A stretch of 64,000 bases of DNA from an uncultured Actinomycetes bacterium (GTDB lineage: Bacteria; Actinomycetota; Actinomycetes; Nanopelagicales; Nanopelagicaceae), in NCBI GenBank assembly GCA_937876245.1, contig CALEGP010000023.1, forward strand, positions 20,106-84,105. The letters run 5' to 3'. The first letter of the stretch is position 1. Every line of letters begins with the position of its first letter. The translations under genes were made by a program, and so were the position numbers. Below are positions 44,588 to 54,362 of the stretch, in pieces. The notes beneath the pieces are model-generated. The model saw only the letters and a program-made list of their open reading frames with translations, had not been told where the DNA came from and did not search any database.

Positions 44588-47500
44588 ATGGAATCGGGAG
44601 CGTCGCCAGTGTCGACATCAGGATCTAATACCCCTGCTAACCACTTCGGTGGGTCATTTGGTCCAAACGAATGGCTTGTTGATGAAATGTATGAAAGATT
44701 TTTGGCTGATCCAAATTCCGTAGACAAAGTATGGAGTGAGTTTTTTTCGGACTACGCGCCGATTTCACAATCTGCTTCACCTGACACAACTACCGATAAT
44801 ACAAATAATGGAATTAACGAAAAAATAATTCCTACTTTGAGCGATGCTCCCAAGGGCGGCAATCCACCGCTGCCAAAAAAGATTTCTGATACTTCCGCCG
44901 TGCAGATTCCGGTATCTGCGACACAAGTCGCTACACGATCGCCGGCACAAGTTACTCCAAAGTTTCCGACAACTAAGCCAGAGGTAATAGAGGTAGCTAC
45001 AACTGAGGAAACTACTCAAAGTAATCCGGCGCCTACACCAGCTGATTTAGTAGTTAAACCGATTGCAACCTTAGCAACCCCGGCTGCCTCGACTCTTGAA
45101 CCAATTCGTGGTGTGAGCGCTCGCGTTGTGCAAAGCATGGAAGCATCGCTAAGTGTTCCGACTGCGACAAGTGTTCGTGCGATTCCAGCAAAATTGATGA
45201 TTGATAATCGAACCGTTATTAACAACCACCTCAAACGCGGCCGCGGTGGAAAAGTTTCTTTCACTCATATTATTGGTTACGCAATGGTAAAAGCCCTTCG
45301 CCAAATGCCGGAGATGAATGCTTTTTATGGTGAAATTGAGGGAAAGCCGGCTATTGGTAAACCAGCGCATATTAATCTCGGAATTGCTATTGACCTGGCT
45401 AAACCAGATGGTTCACGTCAATTATTAGTGCCCTCTATTAAAGGATGCGAGGAGTTAGATTTCACTCAGTTTTGGGCTTCCTATGAGGAGACAATCCGTA
45501 AAGCTCGGAGTGGTTCCTTAGCCGTGGATGATTTCGCTGGAACAACTGTTTCGCTTACAAATCCAGGAACAATCGGAACAGTGCATTCAGTTCCCAGATT
45601 GGTGCAAGGACAAGGCTTAATTCTTGGCGTTGGCGCCATGGATTATCCAGCCGAGTTTCAGGGAACTAACTTAGAGACATTGGCACATTTGGCAATAAGT
45701 AAAGTAATCACACTTACAAGCACTTATGATCATCGAGTTATTCAAGGCGCCCAATCAGGAGATTTCTTAAAGAGAATTCACGAGTTACTTCTTGGTGAAA
45801 ATGATTTCTATGATGAGATCTTTGCGGCACTTAGAATTCCATATGTTCCAATTCGCTGGCTTGTTGATATGCAGGTCGCTAAAGATGGTCCTGTGGGAAA
45901 TACTTCTAGCGTTCAGCAATTGATTGACGCATACCGGACAACCGGCCATTTGATGGCAGATATTGATCCCTTGGAATACAAGCAACGTTTTCATCCTGAC
46001 CTAGATGTTGTAACCCACGGTCTTTCTCTTTGGGACCTAGATCGAGATTTTGCAACCGGTGGGTTTGGCGGCAAGCCAGTTATGAAGCTCCGTAAAATTC
46101 TTGGAACGCTTCGAGATTCCTATTGCCGCACTATCGGTGTGGAATATATGTATATTGAAAATCCAGAAGAGCGTAAATGGATTCAGGAACATATTGAAGT
46201 TGGTGCGCCACGAACACCTCGCGAAGAGCAGCTTCGAATATTGCATAAACTAAACTGCGCTGAAGCTTTTGAATCGTTCTTACAAACCAAATATGTTGGC
46301 CAAAAGCGCTTCTCATTAGAGGGTGGCGAAACTCTTATTCCACTTCTCGACGCGGTTATCTCTGCAGCGGCGGATAGTGGACTCGATGAGGTTTGTGTCG
46401 GAATGCCACACCGTGGCCGATTGAACGTACTTGCCAATATAGGCGGCAAATCTTACGGCCAGATATTTCAGGAGTTTGAAGGTCATTACGCCGAGAATCA
46501 AGTTCAGGGTTCTGGTGATGTTAAATACCACCTTGGCACTTCAGGAATATTCACAGCTGAATCAGGGGCAACAACCAAAATTTACCTCGCGGCAAATCCA
46601 TCACACCTGGAAGCAGTAAATCCAGTTCTTGAAGGCATAACGCGCGCAAAGCAGGATAAATTAAATGTCAAAGAGGCTTTCACAGTTCTCCCGATATTGA
46701 TGCATGGCGATGCAGCTTTCGCTGGCCAAGGAATTGTGTCCGAGACCCTAAATCTCTCATTACTAAAGGGCTATCGCACCGGTGGCACGATTCATATCGT
46801 TGTCAATAACCAAATTGGATTTACGACATCACCATTCGCCGCGCGATCATCGACCTACTCCACGGATATTGCGAAAATGATTCAGGCCCCGGTATTTCAT
46901 GTTAATGCCGATGATCCGGAAAGTGTTGTACGTGTGTCCCGTATTGCATTTGAGTATCGCCAGGCATTTAACAAAGATGTAATCATTGACATGATTTGTT
47001 ACCGTCGCCGCGGACATAATGAGGGCGATGAACCGAGTTTCACACAGCCATTAATGTACAAATTAATTGAGTCAAAACGCTCAACTCGTAAGCTTTACAC
47101 CGAGGCTCTTATTGGCCGTGGTGACATCACAGTTGAAGAAGCAGAAGACGTGTTGCGAGATTATCAAGCGCAACTAGATGCAGTTTACAATGCCGTTCAC
47201 AATATCGAACCAGATCACTTTGAGAATTTTGTTGTTCCAATTGCTCCAGCGCCAGAATCCGTAAATACCGCAGTTGCCGAAAATACACTCCGAAAAATTG
47301 CCGAAACTCAAAGTGCGTTTCCTGAAGGATTCACTCCTCACGCAAAATTAATTCCCCAGTTGACAAAGCGTGTGGAAATGTTGGATGCGGGCACTGTTGA
47401 TTGGGCGACCGGTGAGATGTTGGCAATGGGTTCTTTATTGCTCGATGGCCACCCAATTCGTTTAGCTGGCCAAGATGTTCGGCGCGGAACTTTCAGTAAC

Positions 47501-48409
47501 CGTCATGCAGTAATTGTCGACCAGATAACAGGAGAGGATTGGACTCCGCTTCGTTCACTAATCTCGGATGAAAATCAGTTCTTCGTTTTTGATTCATTAC
47601 TTTCTGAATATGCAGCTCTGGGCTTTGAGTATGGCTATTCTCTAGAGCGCGAAGAGGCACTCGTAATGTGGGAGGCTCAATTTGGTGACTTTGTCAATGG
47701 TGCTCAAACTATTATTGATGAATTTATTTCTTCAGCTTTACAAAAGTGGGGTGAGCGTTCTTCGCTTGTTCTCCTACTTCCCCATGGCTACGAAGGACAA
47801 GGGCCTGATCATTCCTCTGGTCGAATTGAACGTTTTCTGGCACTTTGCGCCGAATTGAATATGACCGTTGCCCAACCTTCATCCCCGGCTTCTTATTTCC
47901 ACTTACTTCGTTGGCACATGAAGAATCCGGCTCGCCGTCCATTGATTATTTTTGAACCTAAATCAATGTTACGTCTCAAAGCTGCTGCTTCTGGAATGCA
48001 AGATTTCACAACGGGTACTTTTAAACCAATAGTTGCTGATCCAACCGTAATAAATGCTTCTAGAGTTATTTTCTGCTCCGGAAAGGTTTACTACGATTTG
48101 ATTGCCGAGCGGACGAAATTAAATGAAAGCTCGACTGCGATTGTTCGTGTTGAACAACTTTATCCATTCCCTTCCGCTGAATTTGCTGCGATCGCCACCG
48201 CGCATCCAAATGCGAATTTGCTGTGGGTCCAAGATGAACCAGCAAATCAAGGGCCATGGCCATTTGTTTCATTAACTACCAGTGAATTCTTAGATGGCCG
48301 CACATTGCGTCGTGTTTCACGTCGAGCTACCGCAAGTCCAGCAACTGGTTCGCATCACTTGCACGAGGAAGAACAAAAAGCGCTCATGGTCGAGGCCTTT
48401 ACACGTTAG
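44588..48409 (+). CDS. kgd: multifunctional 2-oxoglutarate metabolism enzyme Kgd (E1/E2 fusion)
   Basis: This 1273-residue protein has the actinobacterial Kgd plan: a short N-terminal helix (NEWLVDEMYERFLADPNSVD, about 26-45), a Pro/Thr-rich linker (about 60-150), an E2-type acyltransferase domain ending in STYDHRVIQGA (about 376-386), and a thiamine diphosphate E1 domain with HGDAAFAGQG near 706-715 and NNQIGFTTS. It decarboxylates 2-oxoglutarate and, with lipoylated E2 and E3, makes succinyl-CoA in the TCA cycle; no lipoyl domain is present, as usual for this family. Single transcription unit, with sodX convergent 15 bases later. Confidence 0.97.
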   Translation: MESGASPVSTSGSNTPANHFGGSFGPNEWLVDEMYERFLADPNSVDKVWSEFFSDYAPISQSASPDTTTDNTNNGINEKIIPTLSDAPKGGNPPLPKKISDTSAVQIPVSATQVATRSPAQVTPKFPTTKPEVIEVATTEETTQSNPAPTPADLVVKPIATLATPAASTLEPIRGVSARVVQSMEASLSVPTATSVRAIPAKLMIDNRTVINNHLKRGRGGKVSFTHIIGYAMVKALRQMPEMNAFYGEIEGKPAIGKPAHINLGIAIDLAKPDGSRQLLVPSIKGCEELDFTQFWASYEETIRKARSGSLAVDDFAGTTVSLTNPGTIGTVHSVPRLVQGQGLILGVGAMDYPAEFQGTNLETLAHLAISKVITLTSTYDHRVIQGAQSGDFLKRIHELLLGENDFYDEIFAALRIPYVPIRWLVDMQVAKDGPVGNTSSVQQLIDAYRTTGHLMADIDPLEYKQRFHPDLDVVTHGLSLWDLDRDFATGGFGGKPVMKLRKILGTLRDSYCRTIGVEYMYIENPEERKWIQEHIEVGAPRTPREEQLRILHKLNCAEAFESFLQTKYVGQKRFSLEGGETLIPLLDAVISAAADSGLDEVCVGMPHRGRLNVLANIGGKSYGQIFQEFEGHYAENQVQGSGDVKYHLGTSGIFTAESGATTKIYLAANPSHLEAVNPVLEGITRAKQDKLNVKEAFTVLPILMHGDAAFAGQGIVSETLNLSLLKGYRTGGTIHIVVNNQIGFTTSPFAARSSTYSTDIAKMIQAPVFHVNADDPESVVRVSRIAFEYRQAFNKDVIIDMICYRRRGHNEGDEPSFTQPLMYKLIESKRSTRKLYTEALIGRGDITVEEAEDVLRDYQAQLDAVYNAVHNIEPDHFENFVVPIAPAPESVNTAVAENTLRKIAETQSAFPEGFTPHAKLIPQLTKRVEMLDAGTVDWATGEMLAMGSLLLDGHPIRLAGQDVRRGTFSNRHAVIVDQITGEDWTPLRSLISDENQFFVFDSLLSEYAALGFEYGYSLEREEALVMWEAQFGDFVNGAQTIIDEFISSALQKWGERSSLVLLLPHGYEGQGPDHSSGRIERFLALCAELNMTVAQPSSPASYFHLLRWHMKNPARRPLIIFEPKSMLRLKAAASGMQDFTTGTFKPIVADPTVINASRVIFCSGKVYYDLIAERTKLNESSTAIVRVEQLYPFPSAEFAAIATAHPNANLLWVQDEPANQGPWPFVSLTTSEFLDGRTLRRVSRRATASPATGSHHLHEEEQKALMVEAFTR

Positions 48410-48424
48410 AAGTAATTAATTTAT

Positions 48425-48880
48425 CTAGCGGCCGCCACCCTTTGATACCACCTTGGTTCGGCGATATCTAAAAAGCAAAACTCCTAGAATTTCACTTTGA
48501 TTAATCGCGCCCCAGGATCTTGAGTCAGTCGATGACTCTTTGTTGTCGCCCTCAACCCAAATTCTCACAAAATGTGTAGCGGGGCTGGCAGCTCGATCTT
48601 CCTTGAGCCCGTCTACTTGCTGAATAGCTACATACCGAATTGCCCTTTTTATTTGAAGAAGGTCCTTCCCAGCCCCAGAGCTTCTTTCGATCAAAATCAC
48701 TCTGCCAATCAGGCTCTCTGGTTTTAAAAACTTGCTAAAGAGCAACCCATCCCCATTATTAAATGTGGGGGCCATCGAATCGCCACGTACCTCGACTTTT
48801 AGGAATCTTGAAGTCAGGCCCACTCGTACAAAGTACCTCGGTATGGGGTGAACTAGGGATTTAAAATGCGACCACTTCAT
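48425..48880 (-). CDS. sodX: S26-type protease, probable NiSOD maturation protease SodX
   Basis: The 151-residue protein is a short signal-peptidase-like enzyme: catalytic serine Ser35 in VRGDSMAPTF, lysine Lys78 in LLQIKRAI, and the VEGDNKESSTDSRSWG box. No membrane anchor is evident. Its gene diverges from sodN with an 82-base spacer, the classic arrangement of SodX, which removes the NiSOD leader so that the N-terminal His can bind nickel. Confidence 0.9.
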   Translation of the reverse strand: MKWSHFKSLVHPIPRYFVRVGLTSRFLKVEVRGDSMAPTFNNGDGLLFSKFLKPESLIGRVILIERSSGAGKDLLQIKRAIRYVAIQQVDGLKEDRAASPATHFVRIWVEGDNKESSTDSRSWGAINQSEILGVLLFRYRRTKVVSKGGGR

Positions 48881-48962
48881 AGGCGTAGTAGTGTCGCACC
48901 ATAAACCCAGTTAATCCAGACGAGTCCTCGCGGCCAAGTCGTTAAAGTAAGGAAAGAAATTT

Positions 48963-49373
48963 ATGATTAAGTTAAATTTTAAGAATATCTTCGAACCAAA
49001 AGTTATTGCTTACGCTCACTGTGATCTACCTTGTGGAGTTTATGACCCAGCTCAAGCAAGAATCGAAGCTCTCTCAGTCAAAGCTACAATGGAAAAATAT
49101 GCAGCATCAAGTGATGCAGATTTCAAATCACGTGCCATTGCCATCAAAGAGGAGCGCTCTGAACTTGTAAAGCACCATCTTTGGGTTCTTTGGACTGATT
49201 ACTTTAAGCCTGTTCATTTTGAAAAGTATCCACAACTTCACGCACTATTTAATGAGGCTACAAAACTTGCCGGTGCTGGTGGAACAAAAGGCTCAAATGA
49301 GCTTGCGGTGGCAGATAACTTAATTGCGAAAATCGATGAGATTGCCGAGATTTTCTGGGCAACTAAGAAGTAG
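48963..49373 (+). CDS. sodN: nickel superoxide dismutase precursor
   Basis: This 136-residue precursor carries the nickel hook HCDLPCGVYDP at 19-29; after removal of an 18-residue leader, His19, Cys20 and Cys24 bind nickel. The rest is the four-helix NiSOD domain (HHLWVLWTDYFKP). The enzyme turns superoxide into hydrogen peroxide and oxygen in the cytoplasm. A ribosome site AAGGAAAG precedes the ATG. A strong terminator follows, so it is monocistronic. It spares iron and manganese, common in aquatic bacteria. Confidence 0.97.
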   Translation: MIKLNFKNIFEPKVIAYAHCDLPCGVYDPAQARIEALSVKATMEKYAASSDADFKSRAIAIKEERSELVKHHLWVLWTDYFKPVHFEKYPQLHALFNEATKLAGAGGTKGSNELAVADNLIAKIDEIAEIFWATKK

Positions 49374-49380
49374 CATATTT

Positions 49381-49418
49381 GTCGGACTCGCTTAACGGCG
49401 GGTCCGACTTTTATTTTC
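49381..49418 (+). terminator. rho-independent terminator of sodN
   Basis: GTCGGACTCGC (49381-49391) pairs with GCGGGTCCGAC (49398-49408) with one G-T pair over 11 bases, followed by TTTTATTTTCT. Confidence 0.9.
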
Positions 49419-49434
49419 TAAAGGAAAAGTTCAC

Positions 49435-49839
49435 TTATTCAGTAGCCATTGATTCTGCCGCTATTCGAGCTGAGAACGAGACTCGATCCACAATCCTGCG
49501 GCTTACTGTTCCGCAAGCAACTAATTTACTGCCTTGGTAGCTTTCAAGAGTAAATTTATAAACCGTCCCATCAACTTCTGCACAAGTTGCGTGAGCGCGA
49601 ATTTCACGGCCAACGCCAACGGCAGCACGATTTGTCATGGTGATTTCTAAAGTTATAGAAGTTTCGCCGGTGCCTAGGTGTTCGGCCAATGCCACCGAAC
49701 AAGCGGCTTCAAATAAATTTACTAGCGTCGGAGTAGCAAGGACTGGCAGGTCGTTTAGCCCTTGTGCTACTGATGTATCCGCTGGCCGAACCGTCAGAGA
49801 AGCCATTCCTACGGCTCCGCGGACAACTTCTGAATTCAT
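49435..49839 (-). CDS. hotdog-fold thioesterase
   Basis: The protein of 134-144 residues is a hotdog-fold thioesterase of the FlK-like group: ATPTLVNLFEAACSVALAEHL (about 34-54) is the long helix with the usual glutamate and TSITLEITMTNRAAVGVGREI the central strands. It hydrolyses acyl-CoA thioesters; the substrate is unknown. The start is uncertain (ATG 49839, five bases after rsrA, or ATG 49869 overlapping it). Placement behind sigR/rsrA suggests membership in that operon. Confidence 0.8.
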   Translation of the reverse strand: MNSEVVRGAVGMASLTVRPADTSVAQGLNDLPVLATPTLVNLFEAACSVALAEHLGTGETSITLEITMTNRAAVGVGREIRAHATCAEVDGTVYKFTLESYQGSKLVACGTVSRRIVDRVSFSARIAAESMATE

Positions 49840-49844
49840 AACGA

Positions 49845-50207
49845 CTAACTTAGTGGGAAATCTCGCCATACCTCGTGAGTCGTTTCAATTTCAATGTGTG
49901 TTTCGCCGTTGATGGTGGTTTCGGTGCGGCGGTATTCGGTGATGATTTGAGTTGGGCTCGACATTTGCGCTGCTAGCAGGGCGGTTTGGCCTGCAATTCG
50001 CGCTCGCAAATCTTCAGGCGCCTCTTCACAACACTCTTGAGCCAAGACTGCTTTCATCCGAGTCAAAACTTGGCGTTCGTGTTCTACTTCAGAATAACAT
50101 GGTTGGCACCCTTGCAAATGTAGCTCGAAGGTCTGGACCCTGTTTGCATCCGAAATTTCATTATCTATAAAGAGGACCAAGGCCTGTAAAACATCATTAC
50201 ATTGCAT
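49845..50207 (-). CDS. rsrA: RsrA/RshA-type zinc anti-sigma factor
   Basis: From ATG 50207, which follows GGGAGGAGC, the protein has 120 residues. The ZAS zinc motif HLQGCQPC (His-x3-Cys-x2-Cys), with a Cys near the N-terminus (QCNDVL), binds zinc in the reduced form; oxidation frees the sigma factor. A second CC pair (ECCEE) follows. It overlaps the end of sigR by 11 bases, as expected of a redox-sensing pair. Confidence 0.92.
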   Translation of the reverse strand: MQCNDVLQALVLFIDNEISDANRVQTFELHLQGCQPCYSEVEHERQVLTRMKAVLAQECCEEAPEDLRARIAGQTALLAAQMSSPTQIITEYRRTETTINGETHIEIETTHEVWRDFPLS

Positions 50208-50925
50208 CTGCTCCTCCCTCTTCAACTCTATTTATCTTTTTTGTTCCAGGCATTTTAGTTTCAGCCATATCAGTTTCAACTAAATCCGCATCTTCAGTCC
50301 TTGCAAATCCGCGAGATGTCGCATACTCCTTTAGGAGCTCACGTAAAAGTTTGCGACCGCGATGCAGCCTAGACATTACAGTTCCGGCTGGAATTCCTAA
50401 TATTTCCGCGATTTCCTTATATGCATATCCTTCAACATCTGCATAATAAACAGCCAGGCGAAATTCTTCTGGAATTTCTTGCAGAGCTCGCTTAACGTCA
50501 CCATCCGGAAGATTTTCAACAACTTCGTCCTCGGCCGATTTACCTTGATCACTGGTATGGCTAGATGAGGCCGCTAATTGCCAATCTTCAACTTCGTTGT
50601 CGGAAATTAAGGGACGACGCTGATTCTTGCGATAGATATTTATAAATGTTGTTGTGAGAATCCGATACAACCAAGCTTTTAAATTAGTTCCTGGTTCAAA
50701 CTGATGAAATGAAGTGAAAGCTTTCGCGTAAGTATCCTGTACCAAATCTTGAGCATCATGTGGATTTTTTGTATAGCGCATTGCTGCTGCGTAGAGTTGA
50801 TTTGTATATTGCATAGCATCTCGCTCAAATCGCGCAGTACGCTCGCCTATGGACTCCGTAGCCAATAATTCAGCTGGAGACCTAACTTCAACTTCAGATG
50901 TCATCGGAAGTAAGGTTACCGTCAA
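50197..50925 (-). CDS. sigR: SigR/SigH-type ECF sigma factor
   Basis: This sigma factor of about 242 residues has region 2 ([21 protein letters not shown] to [40 protein letters not shown]) and region 4 ([20 protein letters not shown] to [20 protein letters not shown]). It should direct the thiol-oxidative stress regulon under RsrA. TTG 50925 has a good ribosome site (GGGGAGG six bases upstream); TTG 50943, GTG 50940 and ATG 50904 are alternatives. Homologous place to Rv3223c. Confidence 0.93.
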   Translation of the reverse strand: MTVTLLPMTSEVEVRSPAELLATESIGERTARFERDAMQYTNQLYAAAMRYTKNPHDAQDLVQDTYAKAFTSFHQFEPGTNLKAWLYRILTTTFINIYRKNQRRPLISDNEVEDWQLAASSSHTSDQGKSAEDEVVENLPDGDVKRALQEIPEEFRLAVYYADVEGYAYKEIAEILGIPAGTVMSRLHRGRKLLRELLKEYATSRGFARTEDADLVETDMAETKMPGTKKINRVEEGGADAM

Positions 50926-51086
50926 GAGCCGCCTCCCCACCAAGTGAAATGTTCAAATTCTGCGCGTGTTAACCGAGAAAACACTGAAAAAACCGAATTT
51001 ATTCCGGAGCGATAGCAAGATCTAGTTTCTAGAAAAGTCTTTGGGGCTCACCCAATTCAATTTCGGCAAGGACTAGGCTCTAGTGT

Positions 51087-51185
51087 CTATTTGAGAATTG
51101 ATAAAGAATGCTTGCTCCCTGTTGTAATTTCGAATTCCTCTATTAATTCTTCTGACGACTTAACTAGGGCATACCTTCCGCGCAT
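51087..51185 (-). pseudogene. remnant of a SRAP (YedK/HMCES-like) gene
   Basis: The minus-strand frame from ATG 51183-51185 encodes MRGRYALVKSSEELIEEFE, the typical start of SOS-response-associated peptidases (MCGRYAL...), which crosslink abasic sites through Cys2. Here codon 2 is CGC (Arg) in place of TGC/TGT, and the frame stops after 32 residues; the following 140 bases show no further domain. In Mycobacterium a SRAP gene (Rv3226c) lies exactly here, divergent from aroA. The gene appears decayed rather than merely shortened. Confidence 0.7.
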
Positions 51186-51220
51186 AACAGCGACAATACC
51201 TGCTGGGGTAGGCTTGGGCA

Positions 51221-52555
51221 GTGAACAAAGAGAGCGAAAATGAATTATGGTCCGCCCCTTTTCGCGGCGCCAATCCAATTTCTGCTTCGGTTACTATTCC
51301 GGGTTCTAAATCTGCAACTAATCGCGCTCTGATTCTGGCTGCTCTTTCGAAGACGCCCTCTCTTCTTCGCAGACCTTTGCACTCAAGGGATTCTGCACTA
51401 ATGATTTCTGGTCTAAGAGCAATTGGTTGCCAAATAACAGAGGAAATTAATGGCGATTTGCGAATTATTCCTGGAAAATTTATTGGTCCAGCGAGCGTTG
51501 ATGTTGGTAATGCTGGAACTGTGATGAGATTTCTCCCACCTGTTGCAGCCCTTGCAAATGGAGCAATTTATTTTGATGGTGATGCGCGATCACATGAACG
51601 CCCGGTCGGCCCAGTAATCACCGCCCTAGAAGATCTCGGCGTCAGCATGGAACATGGTGGAAAATATTCGCTCCCGCTAACAATAAACGGTGCTGGCCAG
51701 CTTAAAGGGGGGGTCTTAGAAATAGATGCCTCGTCTTCGAGTCAATTCATTTCAGCGCTTTTAATGATAGCTCCAGCAACCAAGGATGGAATTACCGTGA
51801 AGCACATTGGAAAATCCTTGCCCTCCATGCCTCATATTGAAATGACAATTACCGCACTACAAACTTTCGGTGCCAGTGTTAAAAAACCGACTGCTGAAGA
51901 TATTGCTAATGGCATTTATGAATGGCAAGTAGCGCCTGGAGAATTGATCGGTCAAGATTTAGTTATTGAGCCAGATCTTTCTAATGCTGCCCCTTTTATG
52001 GCCGCGGCGATGATTTCTGGTGGCGAAGTTCTGATTGCGGATTGGCCTACTTCCACCGCGCAACCTGGAGATCAACTTAGAAATATCTTCACCGCTATGG
52101 GCGCCGAAATTAGCTTTTCCGGAACAAATTTGCGAGTAAAAAGCACCGGTAAGATTCATGGAATCGATATTGATTTGCACGACGTTGGAGAATTGACTCC
52201 CTCGATTGCTGCTCTGGCCGCCCTCGCGGACTCACCTTCATCACTTCGAGGAATTGGTCACCTACGTCTGCATGAAACTGATCGTTTAGCGGCTCTCGCC
52301 GCTGAAATTAACGCCTTAGGTGGCGATGTCGATGAGGAAGAGAGCATCCTTCATATCTCCCCTGTTGCACTCCATGGTGGAATTTTTCATACTTACGATG
52401 ACCACAGACTCGCAACAGCCGGTGCAATACTCGGTTTGGCCGTCGAAGGGATTCAAGTTGAGAATATTGCTACGACCCAAAAAACACTTCCCGATTTTCC
52501 TGGGGCTTGGGCCAAAATGCTTGCTTCCAATAGTTTAGATAGTGGAATTGAATAA
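51221..52555 (+). CDS. aroA: 3-phosphoshikimate 1-carboxyvinyltransferase (EPSP synthase)
   Basis: The 444-residue enzyme joins shikimate-3-phosphate and phosphoenolpyruvate on the way to aromatic amino acids. Start GTG at 51221. Signature motifs are PGSKSATNRALILAA (about 26-40), GNAGTVMRFLPP (about 100-111), DGDARSHERPV and RLHETDRLAALAAEI near the C-terminus. The stop overlaps the rsgA start (TAATG). Confidence 0.96.
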   Translation: MNKESENELWSAPFRGANPISASVTIPGSKSATNRALILAALSKTPSLLRRPLHSRDSALMISGLRAIGCQITEEINGDLRIIPGKFIGPASVDVGNAGTVMRFLPPVAALANGAIYFDGDARSHERPVGPVITALEDLGVSMEHGGKYSLPLTINGAGQLKGGVLEIDASSSSQFISALLMIAPATKDGITVKHIGKSLPSMPHIEMTITALQTFGASVKKPTAEDIANGIYEWQVAPGELIGQDLVIEPDLSNAAPFMAAAMISGGEVLIADWPTSTAQPGDQLRNIFTAMGAEISFSGTNLRVKSTGKIHGIDIDLHDVGELTPSIAALAALADSPSSLRGIGHLRLHETDRLAALAAEINALGGDVDEEESILHISPVALHGGIFHTYDDHRLATAGAILGLAVEGIQVENIATTQKTLPDFPGAWAKMLASNSLDSGIE

Positions 52556-53556
52556 TGGTCGAACCCCGCAACTTCAGCGAATTCGATGAAGATGACGTTC
52601 GCTCCCGCCCAGCCCGAAGCACAAGACCGCGCACAAAGGATCGCCCTGATTATTCAGATGCAATGCAGGGATTTGTAATAGCTGTTGATCGAGGTCGTGT
52701 CACTTGTTTAGTCAACAGCCAAGAATCCGAAGGCCTTACAGATGGTGTTATCACCGCAATGAAGTCCCGTGAGATTGGAAAAACATCTGTAGTGGTTGGC
52801 GATTTAGTTGGAATCGTCGGTGATACAACTGGCATTGAGGGTTCCTTGGCTCGAATAGTTACTGTTACTCCGAGAAGAAATGCTCTTACTCGCACTGTCG
52901 ATGATGATGCTGAAATTGAACGCATGATCGTTGCAAATGTCGACCAAATGGCCATTGTTATTGCATCAGCAAATCCAGAGCCACGTCATGGTTTTGTTGA
53001 TCGTGCTCTTGTTGTCGCTTTCGACCAAGGAATAAAGCCAATAATTATTATGACCAAGTGCGATCTTTCTGAGGGAGAAGAATTTCTAGCGTCCTACAAG
53101 GATCTCAATGTTCAAATATTTAAGACCCAAATTAAAAATCAAAAAGGCAATGAGCTTGATGAAATACGCAATATATTGGCAGGTAAGACGACAGTATTAC
53201 TTGGCCATTCAGGGGTCGGAAAATCAACTCTCGTTAACGCTCTAGTTGAAACTGCCGACCGTGCAACTGGGTCAGTCAACGAAGCGACAGGACGAGGTCG
53301 TCATACTTCTTCCTCGGCTATTGCACTCGCCTTGGAATCAGGCTGGATCATCGATACTCCTGGTGTCAGATCATTTGGTGTCGCCCACGTTGATAGCAAG
53401 CGAGTCATTGGTGCATTTAGTGAATTTAGTGAAGCGATTGAGCACTGTCCTAAGAATTGTTCACATAATGAAGAAAGTTGTGCGCTCAATTCTTGGGAAC
53501 TTGACGCAAACAGCAAGTCAAGATTGGAAAGCCTGCGCCGCTTGTTAAAGGCCTAA
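52555..53556 (+). CDS. rsgA: ribosome small subunit-dependent GTPase RsgA
   Basis: This 333-residue GTPase helps 30S maturation. The circularly permuted order is clear: G4 TKCDLSE (about 161-167) comes before G1 GHSGVGKSTLVNAL (about 217-230) and G3 DTPGVRSFG (about 265-273). An N-terminal OB fold (MQGFVIAVDRGRVTCLV) and a C-terminal zinc site CPKNCSHNEESC are in place. It is coupled to aroA through TAATG. Confidence 0.95.
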   Translation: MVEPRNFSEFDEDDVRSRPARSTRPRTKDRPDYSDAMQGFVIAVDRGRVTCLVNSQESEGLTDGVITAMKSREIGKTSVVVGDLVGIVGDTTGIEGSLARIVTVTPRRNALTRTVDDDAEIERMIVANVDQMAIVIASANPEPRHGFVDRALVVAFDQGIKPIIIMTKCDLSEGEEFLASYKDLNVQIFKTQIKNQKGNELDEIRNILAGKTTVLLGHSGVGKSTLVNALVETADRATGSVNEATGRGRHTSSSAIALALESGWIIDTPGVRSFGVAHVDSKRVIGAFSEFSEAIEHCPKNCSHNEESCALNSWELDANSKSRLESLRRLLKA

Positions 53557-53570
53557 AGTAGGATTCGGGT

Positions 53571-54362
53571 ATGTCGAACAACGCGAGAGATTTACTGGCG
53601 GATCTTGACTTAGCTCTATCTCTTGCCAACCTTGCAGATGAAATTTCTCTCCAGCGTTATCAGGCCCTAGATCTTGTTGTGGAGACCAAGCCTGATGCAA
53701 CTCCAGTAACAGATGCCGATAAGGCCGTTGAAATGGCAATCCGCAGCCAATTAGCAAAAGCGAGGCCCCTCGATTTAATCGTCGGTGAAGAATTCGGAAC
53801 CCCAGATTCATTAGCTGGAAAGTTTTATTGGGTTATTGACCCAATTGATGGAACAAAGAATTACTTACGTGGCGTACCGACATGGGCGACTTTGATCGGG
53901 CTTGTTGATCCGAAAGGCGAGGTTGTTGTTGGTGTTGTAAGTGCACCAGCTCTTAATCGTCGATGGTGGGCAGCAACTGGGATGGGTGCAAAAACTCAAT
54001 TTGGTAGTTCAATCAAAAGTATTCACGTTTCAAAAGTGTCGAAGTTGGGCGATTGTTCACTTTCCCACTCTGATTTAATTGGGTGGGGAGGGCTAAAGGA
54101 AAAGTTTATTGCGGTGCAAGATAAAATTTGGCGAACTCGAGGACACGGGGATTTCTGGTCGCATATGTTGGTTGCTGAAGGCGCAGTTGATATTGCCGTT
54201 GAACCATCGCTCTCTCTTTGGGACATGGCGGCTCTAGATGTCATTGTTCGCGAGGCCGGTGGAAGTTTTACAAATATAACTGGTGAATCCGGACCACACG
54301 GGGGCAGCGCAATATCTAGTAATAAGATTTTGCACAAAGAATTTCTTGAGGTGTTGAAGTAA
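53571..54362 (+). CDS. hisN: inositol monophosphatase family, probable histidinol-phosphatase
   Basis: The 263-residue phosphatase has the IMPase metal sites: GEEFG (about 73-77), WVIDPIDGTKNYLRGVPTWA (about 87-106) and LWDMAALDVIVREAGG near 222-237. Actinobacterial proteins with the GTKN-LRGVP-WATLI pattern are HisN, which removes phosphate from histidinol phosphate; inositol phosphate specificity is the alternative. The last base of its stop is the first of the next gene. Confidence 0.9.
   Translation: MSNNARDLLADLDLALSLANLADEISLQRYQALDLVVETKPDATPVTDADKAVEMAIRSQLAKARPLDLIVGEEFGTPDSLAGKFYWVIDPIDGTKNYLRGVPTWATLIGLVDPKGEVVVGVVSAPALNRRWWAATGMGAKTQFGSSIKSIHVSKVSKLGDCSLSHSDLIGWGGLKEKFIAVQDKIWRTRGHGDFWSHMLVAEGAVDIAVEPSLSLWDMAALDVIVREAGGSFTNITGESGPHGGSAISSNKILHKEFLEVLK

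Noticed and set aside
44588..48409. Kgd seen as a fusion of two separate genes
   Set aside because: The E2-E1 fusion on one chain is the normal actinobacterial arrangement; no internal break is present.
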